Assembly: GCA_029834535.1 (NCBI GenBank)
Contig: JAQMWT010000490.1
Coordinates: 1 to 64,000 of the forward strand
Source: Chrysophaeum taylorii
Taxonomy: Eukaryota; Sar; Pelagophyceae; Pelagomonadales; Pelagomonadaceae
DNA: 64,000 bases
Direction: 5' to 3'
The notes under the pieces were generated by a model. The model made no database searches, was not told the DNA's origin, and saw only the letters and a program-made list of their open reading frames with translations. Shown one piece after another: positions 32,649 through 43,485 of the stretch. Position numbers and translations under genes: made by a program. How positions within the stretch are numbered: the first letter of the stretch is position 1; every line of letters begins with the position of its first letter.

Positions 32649-33958
32649 AAGTGCAGGCCAGTAAGTTCACCTAGTCCCAATCTCTAACCCCAGTAAGTTC
32701 ACCTGGTCCCAGTAAGTTCACCTGGTCAGTAAGTTCACCTAGTCCCAATCTCTAACCCCAGTAAGTTCACCTGGTCCCAGTAAGTTCACCTGGTCAGTAA
32801 GTTCGCCTAATCCCAATCTCTAACCCCAGTAAGTTCACCTGTTCGCAGTAAGTTCACCTGGTCAGTAAGTTCACCTAGTCCAAATCTCTAGCCCCAGTAA
32901 GTTCGGCGTAAACCCACTCGTGCTCACACCACTCCTTCGAGCTCGTCGCTCTCGCCTCCGCCAATCTAAGCTGCTTTGATCCGCTCACGCCGCTAATCTT
33001 TGAGTTTACTCTAAAACCCCCAGTAACTTCACCTGGTCCCAGTAAGTTCACCTGGTCACTATATTCACCTAGTCCCAATCTCAAACCCCAGTAAGTTCAC
33101 CTGGTCCCAGTAAGTTCACCTACAGTGCGCGTGTAGACGCCGGGAGGGGGCTTATCGGTATTGCGGAGCGCGTGTGGGGTAGGGTGGAGTCGTCGACTCA
33201 GAAGAGCATATTCTCGTGTCGTCGACTCAGAAGAGCATATTCTCGTGGTTGCCGATCGACAGAGAGCCACGTAGAGCTGGACGTGACAGAAGACGGGCTT
33301 GTGGGCAAGAGGACGCGGAACTCGCGGGGCGTCTGGCCCTGGCTCTTGGTGATCGTTTGGCGTCGGCGGGCCTTAAGGGATACAGGTTGGAGGAGCCTCG
33401 GTGACAACGATACGATCGATCATGTATCTGGTACCGTTGCAGTGGCCGTGCGACGGGTCGAGGTTGCGAAGACTTTAAGCTCGCGATCAAAGTCAGCATG
33501 CCGTTGGTTGGGGTTTTCAGGGAGTTGAAAACTCGACTCTTGAGAGCGAGGCGTCGTCTTCCTAACTACTAATCGACAGATGTTTGTCTGTTCAAAGTCA
33601 GCATGCCGTTGGTTGGGGTTTTCAGGGAGTTGAAAACTCGACTCTTGAGAGCGAGGCGTCGTCTTCCGACCCAACCTAGTCGGCCGAAAAGAACTCCGAC
33701 GCCTCGTCTCCGGGAAAAAAAGGCTGCGGTCATGCGCGCGTTGTCAGCATCGACAACATCGTTTCAACGGGGCGTGAGAATGGCGCGCTGGCTAAAAGAG
33801 CCGCCGCGGGTCGTGGAAATAGTCTGCGAGGTCGCCGTAGACGGCTTCGAGAATCAATGGCTGGCTCGCGGGCCTACATAATCCTTACCCTAAATCGAGG
33901 GACAAACAAACAAACAAACAGACAAACAGACAAACATCTGTCGATTAGTAGTTAGGAT
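32649..33958 (-). repeat. Rep1 unit, inverted, rearranged
   Basis: One Rep1 copy in minus orientation with an expanded minisatellite (32655-32900). It has two local duplications. GTCGTCGACTCAGAAGAGCA plus flanking bases is doubled at about 33188-33246. A ~70-bp core segment (about 33493-33561 and 33594-33667) is doubled around a fragment of Rep1 terminus (ACTACTAATCGACAGATG). The insert between the duplicated copies looks like template switching between Rep1 units. Confidence 0.8.
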
Positions 33959-33960
33959 AC

Positions 33961-34855
33961 TAAGGGTTTTCTTCTTCGAAATACTCTCGATTTTTACGAC
34001 TACCAGTGTCCAATCTACTACGGGGTTCGAACTCGAAACCAGGGACCTAGTAACTAACTAACTAACTAACTTCAGACCTCTCCCGAGCATGGGAGCCAGG
34101 CCGGACCGGCAGGAGCCGGTACGGAATCACAGAGGAAAATCACGCAGTTGGGGCAGAGGCGAGGGACGAGGACGGACTCGTTGATGGTGGACCGTCACTG
34201 CGCGCGGTCTTGTGCGAGGTCGTGCAAAAGCGTCGCAGGCCGCGGACGTGTTGGTCCACGAACAATCGACCTGTCCGTCGCGTTCTGCCCAACCGAGCGA
34301 ACCCCATCCCAGCGCGGACTTTCCGGGTGCTAACCGGCCAGCCCGGGAGGCGAGCAGGCACCGTCTCACTCCGGGACGGCCGGGGCCGCCGCAGGGAGTA
34401 AACGTGTTAGGCGCCGTCCTCCATCGCAACCAACGGTTAGCGATCGCAGGGTTAGGAAGTGGACCTAGGCGCACCACATACCCGAAAATCGTCTTCACCC
34501 ACACTCCCCAGGCTACACTCAGCATACAAATCGACCAACAGGATCCGAACTCGAGACGTACGTACCGCAACCACCCCAGATTCTCGCTCAAACTTCTTCG
34601 CTCTCTCCCATACTACAACGCTCTCACAGATGCCAAGAAGAAAACATTTTATAAATAGCAGCGCTTTTGGCGCATAAACTAGCGAAAGAACAGAAAGTAG
34701 GCCGCGGGTGAAGCGTTTTGAAATAAATCGGCTTCACAAAACGCAGATTTTGTCGGGCCGTTTCGAACATACATAGGGATTTGAACAGAAAGTATAGGTC
34801 CGGTAATGTGCTGTCACACACAGACTGACGTTTCCCAATTAATTATTGTGGACTA
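33961..34855 (+). repeat. M4 module interrupted by a SINE-like element
   Basis: M4 sequence runs from CTAAGGGTTTTCTTCTTCGA to CCCAATTAATTATTGTGGAC and is split at GGACCTAG by a 410-bp insertion (34051-34460) flanked by that 8-mer on both sides. Confidence 0.8.
34051..34460 (-). mobile_element. SINE-like element, divergent long copy
   Basis: GGACCTAG at 34043-34050 is repeated at 34461-34468 as a target duplication. The sense strand is minus: the insert ends in a (GTTA)n tail, seen on the plus strand as TAACTAACTAACTAAC, preceded by GGCTCCCATGCTCGGGAGAG. The middle differs strongly from the other copies, so it represents a subfamily. I see no clear tRNA-type box A and B pair, so the head is of unknown origin. 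Confidence 0.8.
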
Positions 34856-37006
34856 GTAAAGCCAAGTCGGGTTTTTTCCGGCCTTTTTCTCGGGGGGTTA
34901 GGGTTTTTTTTCTTCGAATTACTCTCGATTTATTAAGACGACCACCAGGATCCGAACTCGAGACGTACGCAACGCAACCTCCCCAGATTCTCGCTCAAAG
35001 TTCGTCGGTCTCTCCCAGAACACAACACTCTCACGCACTCCAAGAAGAAAACATTTTATAAACAGCAGCGCTTTTGGCACATACATTAGCAAAAGAACAG
35101 AAAGTAGGTCGCGGGTGAAGCGTTTTGAAATAAATCGGCTTCACAAAACGCAGATTTTGTCGGGCCGTTTCGAACATACATGCTCGAAAGAACAGAATGT
35201 ATAGTTCCGTTAATGTGGTGTGACACACACACACACGTTTCCCAATTAATTATTGTGGACTAGTAATTAATTATTGTGGACTAGTAAAGCCAAGTCGGGT
35301 TTTTCCCGGCCTTTTTCACGGGGGGCAAGCCCCCCGAACCCCCCGGGAATTCGGGAATTGGGGGGCTCTGCCCCCCAAACCCCCCGTCGGGGGACACCCC
35401 CGGACCCCCCACCGCCTCGACGGCCGCCGCGTCTCGGGAGCCGACCAAAAACGCCGTCCCACGCCGTGGAAATTCTGTCTTTTCGGTTCTTGAAGATTTC
35501 TGCGTAATTTTTCGTTCTTGGGTTAGGGTGTGTACCATTTTCCTTGCTTTCCGTTGCGCGAAGCGTTCTGGGGGTTAGTGTTATGCCTGTTTTTTTTTTT
35601 TTTCGGCTTTGCGTTTTTTGCGGATGGAATATGAGATGGCGGATGGCCGCTTTGTTTAATGGAGTATTTCCTTATACACAATAGACGCCGGGGTGGCGGC
35701 GGGCGTAGTGAGGAGGAGGGCGTGGCGCATAATCCATAGATAGCGGACGCGCCGTCGCGGTCGACGGTCCAGAGGTTCTCGTTCTCGCGGCGAGGACGGC
35801 CGCAGCGGGAAGAGCGAGGCGTGGCCGTGGAAGCGGGCTTCGCCGTAGACGCGAGCGGGGAGGTCTTCGTGTCCGTCGGCGATGGCCAGACCGTGGCAAC
35901 GGGCGGTCGTCGGGGACGCGCGCGGCCGCTCGTCGGCGCGTTGGCGCGCGGCGCGCTCGTCGCGGTCGTCGCCGCATTGTTCCTGGGCGTGGGTTGTGGG
36001 CCGGGCGTCGCGGTCCCCACGTTCGACGGCGCGCTGGCGCGATTCGCGGTGGTCCGCGGCATGGGTCGCGAAGCGAGCGTCGCGGTCCCCTCGCGGAAGT
36101 CCGCGGGCGCTCGCGTTCGTCGTCGGTCTTTCCGCGTTCGCGTGTTGCGGCGGCGGGGCGTCTGTCGTAGAAGCCGATGCGGAAGTCATCGGGGCGGCCA
36201 CTCGGACGACGGGGCGCGAGCAGCGGCGAAGAAGCCGAAATCGCGCTGGCAGACGCGTCGAGCTCGGTGATCGGCGGCGCGCCGCCGTCCCGTCGGAAGA
36301 GCGAGTCGTGGCCGTGGAAGCGGGCTTTGACCGCAGACGCGAGCGCGGCAAGCCCTTCTCGATTTCGGTGGCTGGTCGCAGCGGCGACGAAGACGCCGGC
36401 ACGCATCGCGCGCGTACCGAAGAGTTCACGCGCAAAAAAAGGCGAAATCGCGTCGCATTTTTGCGCGCGCCAGAACCCCGAAAGAACCCCGAAAGAAAAG
36501 AGACAACGCATGCCATGCCGGCGTCGAGGCTCGCGTCCCTGGGTCGAGCGTGTGGTCCCGTTTGCCGGGCGACGGCTCCATCGGCGTCGCACGCGTCAAG
36601 CTTAGTTTGAAGAACCTTACTTTGAAAAAGATCGGCCGAGGGTTTGTATAGCAAATAGCAAAAAAAAGGAATAAGGGTAAGGGTTGTTTCTTCGAATTAG
36701 TCTCGATTTTGTAAGACGACCATCAGGATCCGAACACGAGACGTACGTAGCGCAACCTCCCCAGATTCTCGCTCAAACTTCGTCGGTCTCTCCCATACAA
36801 GAAGGAACAAGGCACTCACAGATGGCAAGAAGAAACATTTTATAAACAGCAATGCTTTATTGGCACATACATTAGCAAAAGAACAGAAAGTAGGTCGCGG
36901 GTGAAGCGTTTTGAAATAAATCGGCTTTACAAAACGCAGATTTTCTCGGCCCATTTCGAACATACATGCTCGAAAGAACAGAATGTATAGTTCCGTTAAT
37001 GTGCTA
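34856..37006 (+). repeat. GC-rich composite repeat, M1/M4 then M1-M2-M3-M4
   Basis: A truncated M1 (34856-34905) abuts an M4 piece (34905-35275), followed by M1 (35281-35475), M2 (35475-35715), a divergent M3 (35716-36650) and M4 (36660-37006). M2 carries TTCTTGGGTTAGGGTGTGTA and GCGTTATGCCTG. The middle of this M3 has unique GC-rich sequence (about 35985-36270) absent from other copies. Confidence 0.75.
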
Positions 37007-39050
37007 GTAAAGCCAAGTCGGGTTTTTTCCGGCCTTTTTCTCGGGGGGCAAGCCCCCCGAACCCCCCGACAATTGGGGGGCCCTGCCCCCCAAACCCCCC
37101 GCCGGGGGACATCCCCGGACCCCCCACCCCCTCGACGGCCGCCGCGTCTCGGGGGGTCTCGCGCGTTCTCGAGGACGTCCCGTCGGAAGAGCGAGTCGTG
37201 GCCGTGGAAGCGGGCTTTGACCGCAGACGCGAGCGCGGCAAGCCCTTCTCGATTTCGGTAGCCGGTCGCAGCGGCGACGAAGACGCCGGGACGCATCGCG
37301 CGCGTACCGAAGAGTTCGCGCGTAAAAAAGGCGAAATCGCGTCGCTTTTTTGCGCGCGCCAGAACCCCGAAAGAACATCGAAAGAAAAACCCCGGCATGC
37401 CATGCCGGCGCCGAGGCTCGCGTAGCGTCCCTGGACGTGGCGCGACCACCGTCGACCAAAGCGAAATCGCGGTCGCGGACGCGTCGAGGTCGACGACGCC
37501 TCGACGAAGGCCGCGACTTTACGGCGAGCCGTTGTCGCCCGCGGGGGAGAGTCCGAGGCCGCGGTCGGGACGGCGGTGGCCGCTCGCAGCGGCGACGAAG
37601 ATGCCGGCACGCATCGTATCGAAGCGCTGGCGGACGCGTCGAGCGCGCCGCCCGGCGGCGCGCCGCGCCGCGGAGTTTTTTTTCGGGTTGGTCGACTGGA
37701 CGTCAACCCGCGGCCGAGTCCGAGTCCGCGGTCGCGACGGCGGTGGCCGCTCGCAGCGGCGACGAAGCCGGCGGTACGCATCGTATCGAAGGTGAAACGA
37801 TGTTCGATCCACCGAGTCGACTGTCGAGTCTCGTTCGCTCTCGCGCGTTCTCGAGGACGTCCCGTCACACCGCAGACGCGAGCGCGGCAAGCCCTTCTCG
37901 ATTTCGGTGGCCGGTCGCAGCGGCGACGAAGACGCCGGCACGCATCGCGCGCGTACCGAAGAGTTCGCGCGTAAAAAAGGCGAAATCGCGTCGCATTTTT
38001 GCGCGCGCCAGAACCCCGAAAGAACATCGAAAGAAACACCCCGGCATGCCATGCCGGCGTCGAGGCTCGCGTCCCTGGCTCGAGCGCGTCGTCTCGTTTG
38101 CCGGGCGAAGGCTCCATCGCCGTCGCACGCGTCAACCTTACTGCAAAAAAGATCGGCCGAGGGTTTGCATAGCAAAAAAAGAGGAAGAAGGGTAAGGGTT
38201 TTCTTTTAAAAATACTAAGGGTTTTCTTCTTCGATATACTCTCGATGTTTGCGACTACCAGCGTCCAATTTACTACGGGATTCGAACTCCAAACCAGAGA
38301 CCTAGGCGCACCACATACCAGAAAATCGTCGTCACCCACACTCCCCAGGCTACACTCAGCATACAAACCGACCAACAGGATCCGAACTCGAGACGTACGT
38401 ACAGGAACCACCCCAGATTCTCGCTCAAACTTCTTCGCTCTCTGTCATACTACAAGGCTCTCAGAGATGCCAAGAAGAAAACATTTTATAAATAGCAACG
38501 CTTTTGGCGCATACATTTGGCAAAGAACAGAAAGTAGGTCGCGGGTGAAGCTAACTAACTAACTTCAGACCTCTCCCGAGCATGGGAGCCAGGCCGGACC
38601 GACAGGAGCCCGTCCGGAATCACGGGCCTGTAGACGAGGGGCGCCGAAAGGTGGGTCGGCGGAGAGTGATCATCAAGCTTGTCGCCATGCGACGAGGAGA
38701 CCGCGATGTGACTGACAACCAACTCGTCGATAACCTTCCGTCTGCGCCCCCCCGGCCATACCCCGTCCCACTGCGAACGTTCCGGCTGCCAACCGGCCCG
38801 CCCGAGAGGCGAATAGGTGCCAACCTACGCCGGGAGGGCGGATGCCCTCGCAAGGCTCAGGATTTATGAGGCACCGTCCTCCATCGCAACCATGCGGTCG
38901 GCGATGAAGCGTTTTGAAATAAATCGGCTCTACAAAACGCAGATTTTGTCGGCCCGTTTCGAGCATACATGCTCGTTCGAACAGAAAGTATAGTTCCGTT
39001 GATGTGCTGTCACGGACAGACTCACGTTTCCCAATTAATTATTGTGGACT
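37007..39050 (+). repeat. GC-rich composite repeat, M1-M3-M4 with SINE
   Basis: M1 at 37007-37160 joins directly into the end of an M3 (37160-37430), then a nearly complete M3 (37430-38170) and M4 (38175-39050) split by a SINE at 38552-38904. From about 37440 on, the sequence recurs about 2.39 kb to the right. Confidence 0.8.
38552..38904 (-). mobile_element. SINE-like element, full copy 1
   Basis: This 353-bp insert is flanked by TGAAGC (38546-38551 and 38905-38910), splitting the M4 sequence GGGTGAAGCGTTTTG. The sense strand is minus, with a (GTTA)n tail at the left on the plus strand. The tail is preceded by a conserved AGGTCTGAA and the hairpin-like CTCCCATGCTCGGGAG. No open frame of note, so it must rely on a partner for reverse transcription. 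Confidence 0.9.
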
Positions 39051-41440
39051 AGTAAGGCCAAGTCGGGTTTTCCCGGCCTTTTTCTCGGGGGGCAAGCCCC
39101 CCGAACCCCCGGGAATTGGGGGGGGGTCTGCCCCAAACCCCCGCCGGGGACACCCCCGGACCCCCCACCGCCTCGACGGCCGCCGCGTCTCGGGAGCCGA
39201 CCAAAAACGCCGTCGCACGCCCTGGAAATTCTGTCTTTTCGGTTCTTGAAGATTTCTGCGCAATTTTCGTTCTTGGGTTAGGGTGTGTACCGTTTTCCTT
39301 CCTTTCCGTTGCGCGAAGCGTTCTGGGGGTTAGCGTTATGCCTGTTTATTTTCGGCTTTGCGTTTTTGCGGATGGACTATGAGATGGCGGATGGCCGCTT
39401 TCTTTATTGGAGTATTTCCCTATAGACAATATTTTGGTGTAGGCGCCGGGGTGGCGGCGGGCGTAGTGAGAAGGAGGGCGTGGCGCATAATCCATAGATA
39501 GCGGACGCGCCGTCGCGGTCGACGGTCCAGAGGTTCTCGCGGCGAGGACGGCCGCTGCGGGAAGAGCGAGGCGTGGCCGCGGAAGCGGACTTCGCCGTAG
39601 ACGCGAGCGGGAGGTCTTCGTCTCCGTCGGCGATGGCCAGAGCGCGGCCACGGGCGGTCGTCGTGGACGCGCGCGAGCGCGGCCGGTCGTCGGCGCGTCG
39701 GCGCGCGGCGCGCTCGTCGCGGTCGTCGCCGCGTTGTTCCTGGTCTTCGATCCGTAGGCGCTCCAGCAGTAGGTCGCGAGGTTTGCGATGGCCAGAACGC
39801 GGCCAGTCCCAGGACGTGGCGCGACCACCGTCGACCAAAGCGAAATCGCGGTCGCAGACGCGTCGAGGTCGACGACGCCTCGACGAAGGCCGCGACTTTA
39901 CGGCGAGCCGTTGTCGCCCGCGGGGAGAGTCCGAGGCCGCGGTCGGGACGGCGGTGGCCGCTCGCAGCGGCGACGAAGACGCCGGCACGCATCGTATCGA
40001 AGCGCTGGCAGACGCGTCGAGCGCGCCGCCGAGTTTTTTTTCGGGTTGGTCGACTGGACGTCAACCCGCGGGCGAGTCCGAGTCCGCGGTCGCGACGGCG
40101 GTGGCCGCTCGCAGCGGCGACGAAGCCGCCGGCACGCATCGTATCGAAGGTCAAACGGTGTTCGATCCACCGAGTCGACGGTCGAGTCTCGTTCGGTCGC
40201 GCGCGTTCTCGAGGACGTCCCGTCGGAAGAGCGAGTCGTGGCCGTGGAAGCGGGCTTTGACCGCAGACGCGAGCGCGGCAAGCCGTTCTCGATTTCGGTG
40301 GCCGGTCGCAGCGGCGACGAAGACGCCGGCACGCATCGCGCGGTACCGAAGAGTTCGCGCGGAATAAAGGCGAAATCGCGTCGCATTTTTGCGCGCGCCA
40401 GAACCCCGAAAGAACATCGAAAGAAACACCCCGGCATGCCATGCCGGCGTCGAGGCTCGCGTCCCTGGCTCGAGCGCGTCGTCCCGTTTGCCGGGCGAAG
40501 GCTCCATCGCCGTCGCACGCGTCAACCTTACTTCAAAGATCGGCCGAGGGTTTGCATAGCAAAAAAAGAGGAAGAAGGGTAAGGGTTTTCTTTTAAAAAT
40601 ACTAAGGGTTTTCTTCTTCGATATACTCTCGATGTTTGCGACTACCAGCGTCCAATTTACTACGGGATTCGAACTCCAAACCAGAGACCTAGGCGCACCA
40701 CATACCAGAAAATCGTCGTCACCCACACTCCCCAGGCTACACTCAGCATACAAACCGACCAACAGGATCCGAACTCGAGACGTACGTACAGGAACCACCC
40801 CAGATTCTCGCTCAAACTTCTTCGCTCTCTGTCATACTACAAGGCTCTCAGAGATGCCAAGAAGAAAACATTTTATAAATAGCAACGCTTTTGGCGCATA
40901 CATTTGGCAAAGAACAGAAAGTAGGTCGCGGGTGAAGCTAACTAACTAACTTCAGACCTCTCCCGAGCATGGGAGCCAGGCCGGACCGACAGGAGCCCGT
41001 CCGGAATCACGGGCCTGTAGACGAGGGGCGCCGAAAGGTGGGTCGGCGGAGAGTGATCATCAAGCTTGTCGCCATGCGACGAGGAGACCGCGATGTGACT
41101 GACAACCAACTCGTCGATAACCTTCCGTCTGCGCCCCCCCGGCCATACCCCGTCCCACTGCGAACGTTCCGGCTGCCAACCGGCCCGCCCGAGAGGCGAA
41201 TAGGTGCCAACCTACGCCGGGAGGGCGGATGCCCTCGCAAGGCTCAGGATTCATGAGGCACCGTCCTCCATCGCAACCATGCGGTCGGCGATGAAGCGTT
41301 TTGAAATAAATCGGCTTTACAAAACGCAGATTTTGTCGGCCCGTTTCGAGCATACATGCTCGTTCGAACAGAAAGTATAGTTCCGTTGATGTGCTGTCAC
41401 GGACAGACTCACGTTTCCCAATTAATTATTGTGGACTAGT
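39051..41440 (+). repeat. GC-rich composite repeat, M1-M2-M3-M4 with SINE
   Basis: A complete order of modules: M1 39051-39230, M2 39230-39480, M3 39480-40560, M4 40560-41440, with SINE copy 2 in M4. It is nearly identical to the flanking unit to its left at a spacing of about 2.39 kb, which marks a recent tandem duplication. Confidence 0.85.
40939..41291 (-). mobile_element. SINE-like element, full copy 2 (duplicated with its flanks)
   Basis: Same insertion site, same TGAAGC duplication (40933-40938 and 41292-41297) and almost the same sequence as the copy at 38552-38904. The only difference I saw is T versus C near the 5' end (38873 against 41252 or nearby). It arose by duplication of the host segment and not by a second transposition. 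Confidence 0.9.
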
Positions 41441-43485
41441 AAAGCCAAGTCGGGTTTTTTCCGGCCTTTTCTCGGGGGGCAAGCCCCCCGAACCCCCCGG
41501 GAATTCGGGAATTGGGGGGCTCTGCCCCCCAAACCCCCCGCCGGGGGACACCCCCGGACCCCCCACCGCCTCGACGGCCGCCGCGTCTCGGGAGCCGACC
41601 AAAAACGCCGTCGCACGCCCTGGAAATTCTGTCTTTTCGGTTCTTGAAGATTTCTGCGCAATTTTTCGTTCTTGGGTTAGGGTGTGTACCGTTTTCCTTC
41701 CTTTCCGTTGCGCGAAGCGTTCTGGGGTTAGCGTTATGCCTGTTTATTTTCGGCTTTGCGTTTTTTGCGGATGGACTATGAGATGGCGGATGGCCGCTTT
41801 CTTTATTGGAGTATTTCCCTATAGACAATATTTTTGGTGTAGGCGCCGGGGTGGCGGCGGGCGTAGTGAGAAGGAGGGCGTGGCGCATAATCCATAGATA
41901 GCGGACGCGCCGTCGCGGTCGACGGTCCAGAGGTTCTCGCGGCGAGGACGGCCGCTGCGGGAAGAGCGAGGCGTGGCCGCGGAAGCGGACTTCGCCGTAG
42001 ACGCGAGCGGGAGGTCTTCGTCTCCGTCGGCGATGGCCAGAGCGCGGCCACGGGCGGTCGTCGTGGACGCGCGCGAGCGCGCGGCCGGTCGTCGGCGCGT
42101 CGGCGCGCGGCGCGCTCGTCGCGGTCGTCGCCGCGTTTTTCCTGGTCTTCGATCCGTAGGCGCTCCAGCAGTAGGTCGCGAGGTTTGCGATGGCCAGAAC
42201 GCGGCCAGTCCCAGGACGTGGCGCGACCACCGTCGACCAAAGCGAAATCGCGGTCGCAGACGCGTCGAGGTCGACGACGCCTCGACGAAGGCCGCGACTT
42301 TACGGCGAGCCGTTGTCGCCCGCGGGGGAGAGTCCGAGGCCGCGGTCGGGACGGCGGTGGCCGCTCGCAGCGGCGACGAAGACGCCGGCACGCATCGTAT
42401 CGAAGCGCTGGCAGACGCGTCGAGCGCGCCGCCGAGTTTTTTCTCGGGTTGGTCGACTGGACGTCAACCCGCGGGCGAGTCCGAGTCCGCGGTCGTGACG
42501 GTGCTGGCCGCTCGCAGCGGCGACGAAGCCGCCGGCACGCATGGTATCGAAGGTCAAACGGTCTTCGATCCACCGAGTCGACGGTCGAGTCTCGTTCGGT
42601 CGCGCGCGTTCTCGAGGACGTCCCGTCGGAAGAGCGAGTCGTGGCCGTGGAAGCGGGCTTTGACCGCAGACGCGAGCGCGGCAAGCCGTTCTCGATTTCC
42701 GTGGCCGGTCGCAGCGGCGACGAAGACGCCGGCACGCATCGCGCGGTACCGAAGAGTTCGCGCGGAATAAAGGCGAAATCGCGTCGCATTTTTGCGCGCG
42801 CCAGAACCCCGAAAGAACATCGAAAGAAAAACCCCGGCATGCGATGCCGGCGTCGAGGCTCGCGTCCCTGGCTCGAGCGCGTCGTCCCGTTTGCCGGGCG
42901 AAGGCTCCATCGCCGTCGCGCGCGCCAACCTTACTTCAAAAAAGATCGGCCGAGGGTTTGCATAGCAAAAAAAGAGGAAGAAGGGTAAGGATTTTCTTTT
43001 TAGAAACACTAAGGGTTTTCTTCTTCGAAATACTCTCGATTTTTACGACTACCAGTGTCCAATTTACTGCGGGATTCGAACTCGAAACCACGGACCTAGG
43101 CGCACCACATACCCGAAAATCGTCTTGACCCGCAATCCCCAGGCTACTCACAGCATACAAATCGACCACCAGGATCCGAACTCGAGACGTACGTACCACA
43201 ACCACCCCAGATTCTCGCTCAAACTTCTTCGCTCTCTCCCATACTACAAGGCTCTCACAGATGCCAAGAAGAAAACATTTTATAAATAGCAGCGCTTTTG
43301 GCGCATACATTAGCGAAAGAACAGAAAGTAGGCCGCGGGTGAAGCGTTTTGAAATAAATCGGCTTTACAAAACGCAGATTTTCTCGGGCCGTTTCGAACA
43401 TACATGCTCGAAAGAACAGAAAGTATAGGTCCGGTAATGTTTCCTCACACACAGACACACGTTTCCCAATTAATTATTGTGGACT
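41441..43485 (+). repeat. GC-rich composite repeat, M1-M2-M3-M4 without SINE
   Basis: M1 41443-41625, M2 41625-41880, M3 41880-42965, M4 42965-43485. M1 to M3 match the preceding unit closely. M4 is an uninterrupted version showing the empty SINE site GCGGGTGAAGCGTTTTG at about 43337. The near-palindrome of M3 has one substitution here. Confidence 0.85.

Noticed and set aside
36996-38411. Open minus-strand frame of 471 codons, and many similar 200-440-codon frames on both strands in 29000-49000
   Set aside because: Several overlapping frames are open at once on both strands in CpG-rich repeats. Products are Arg/Ala/Pro-rich and change phase between copies, so composition explains them.
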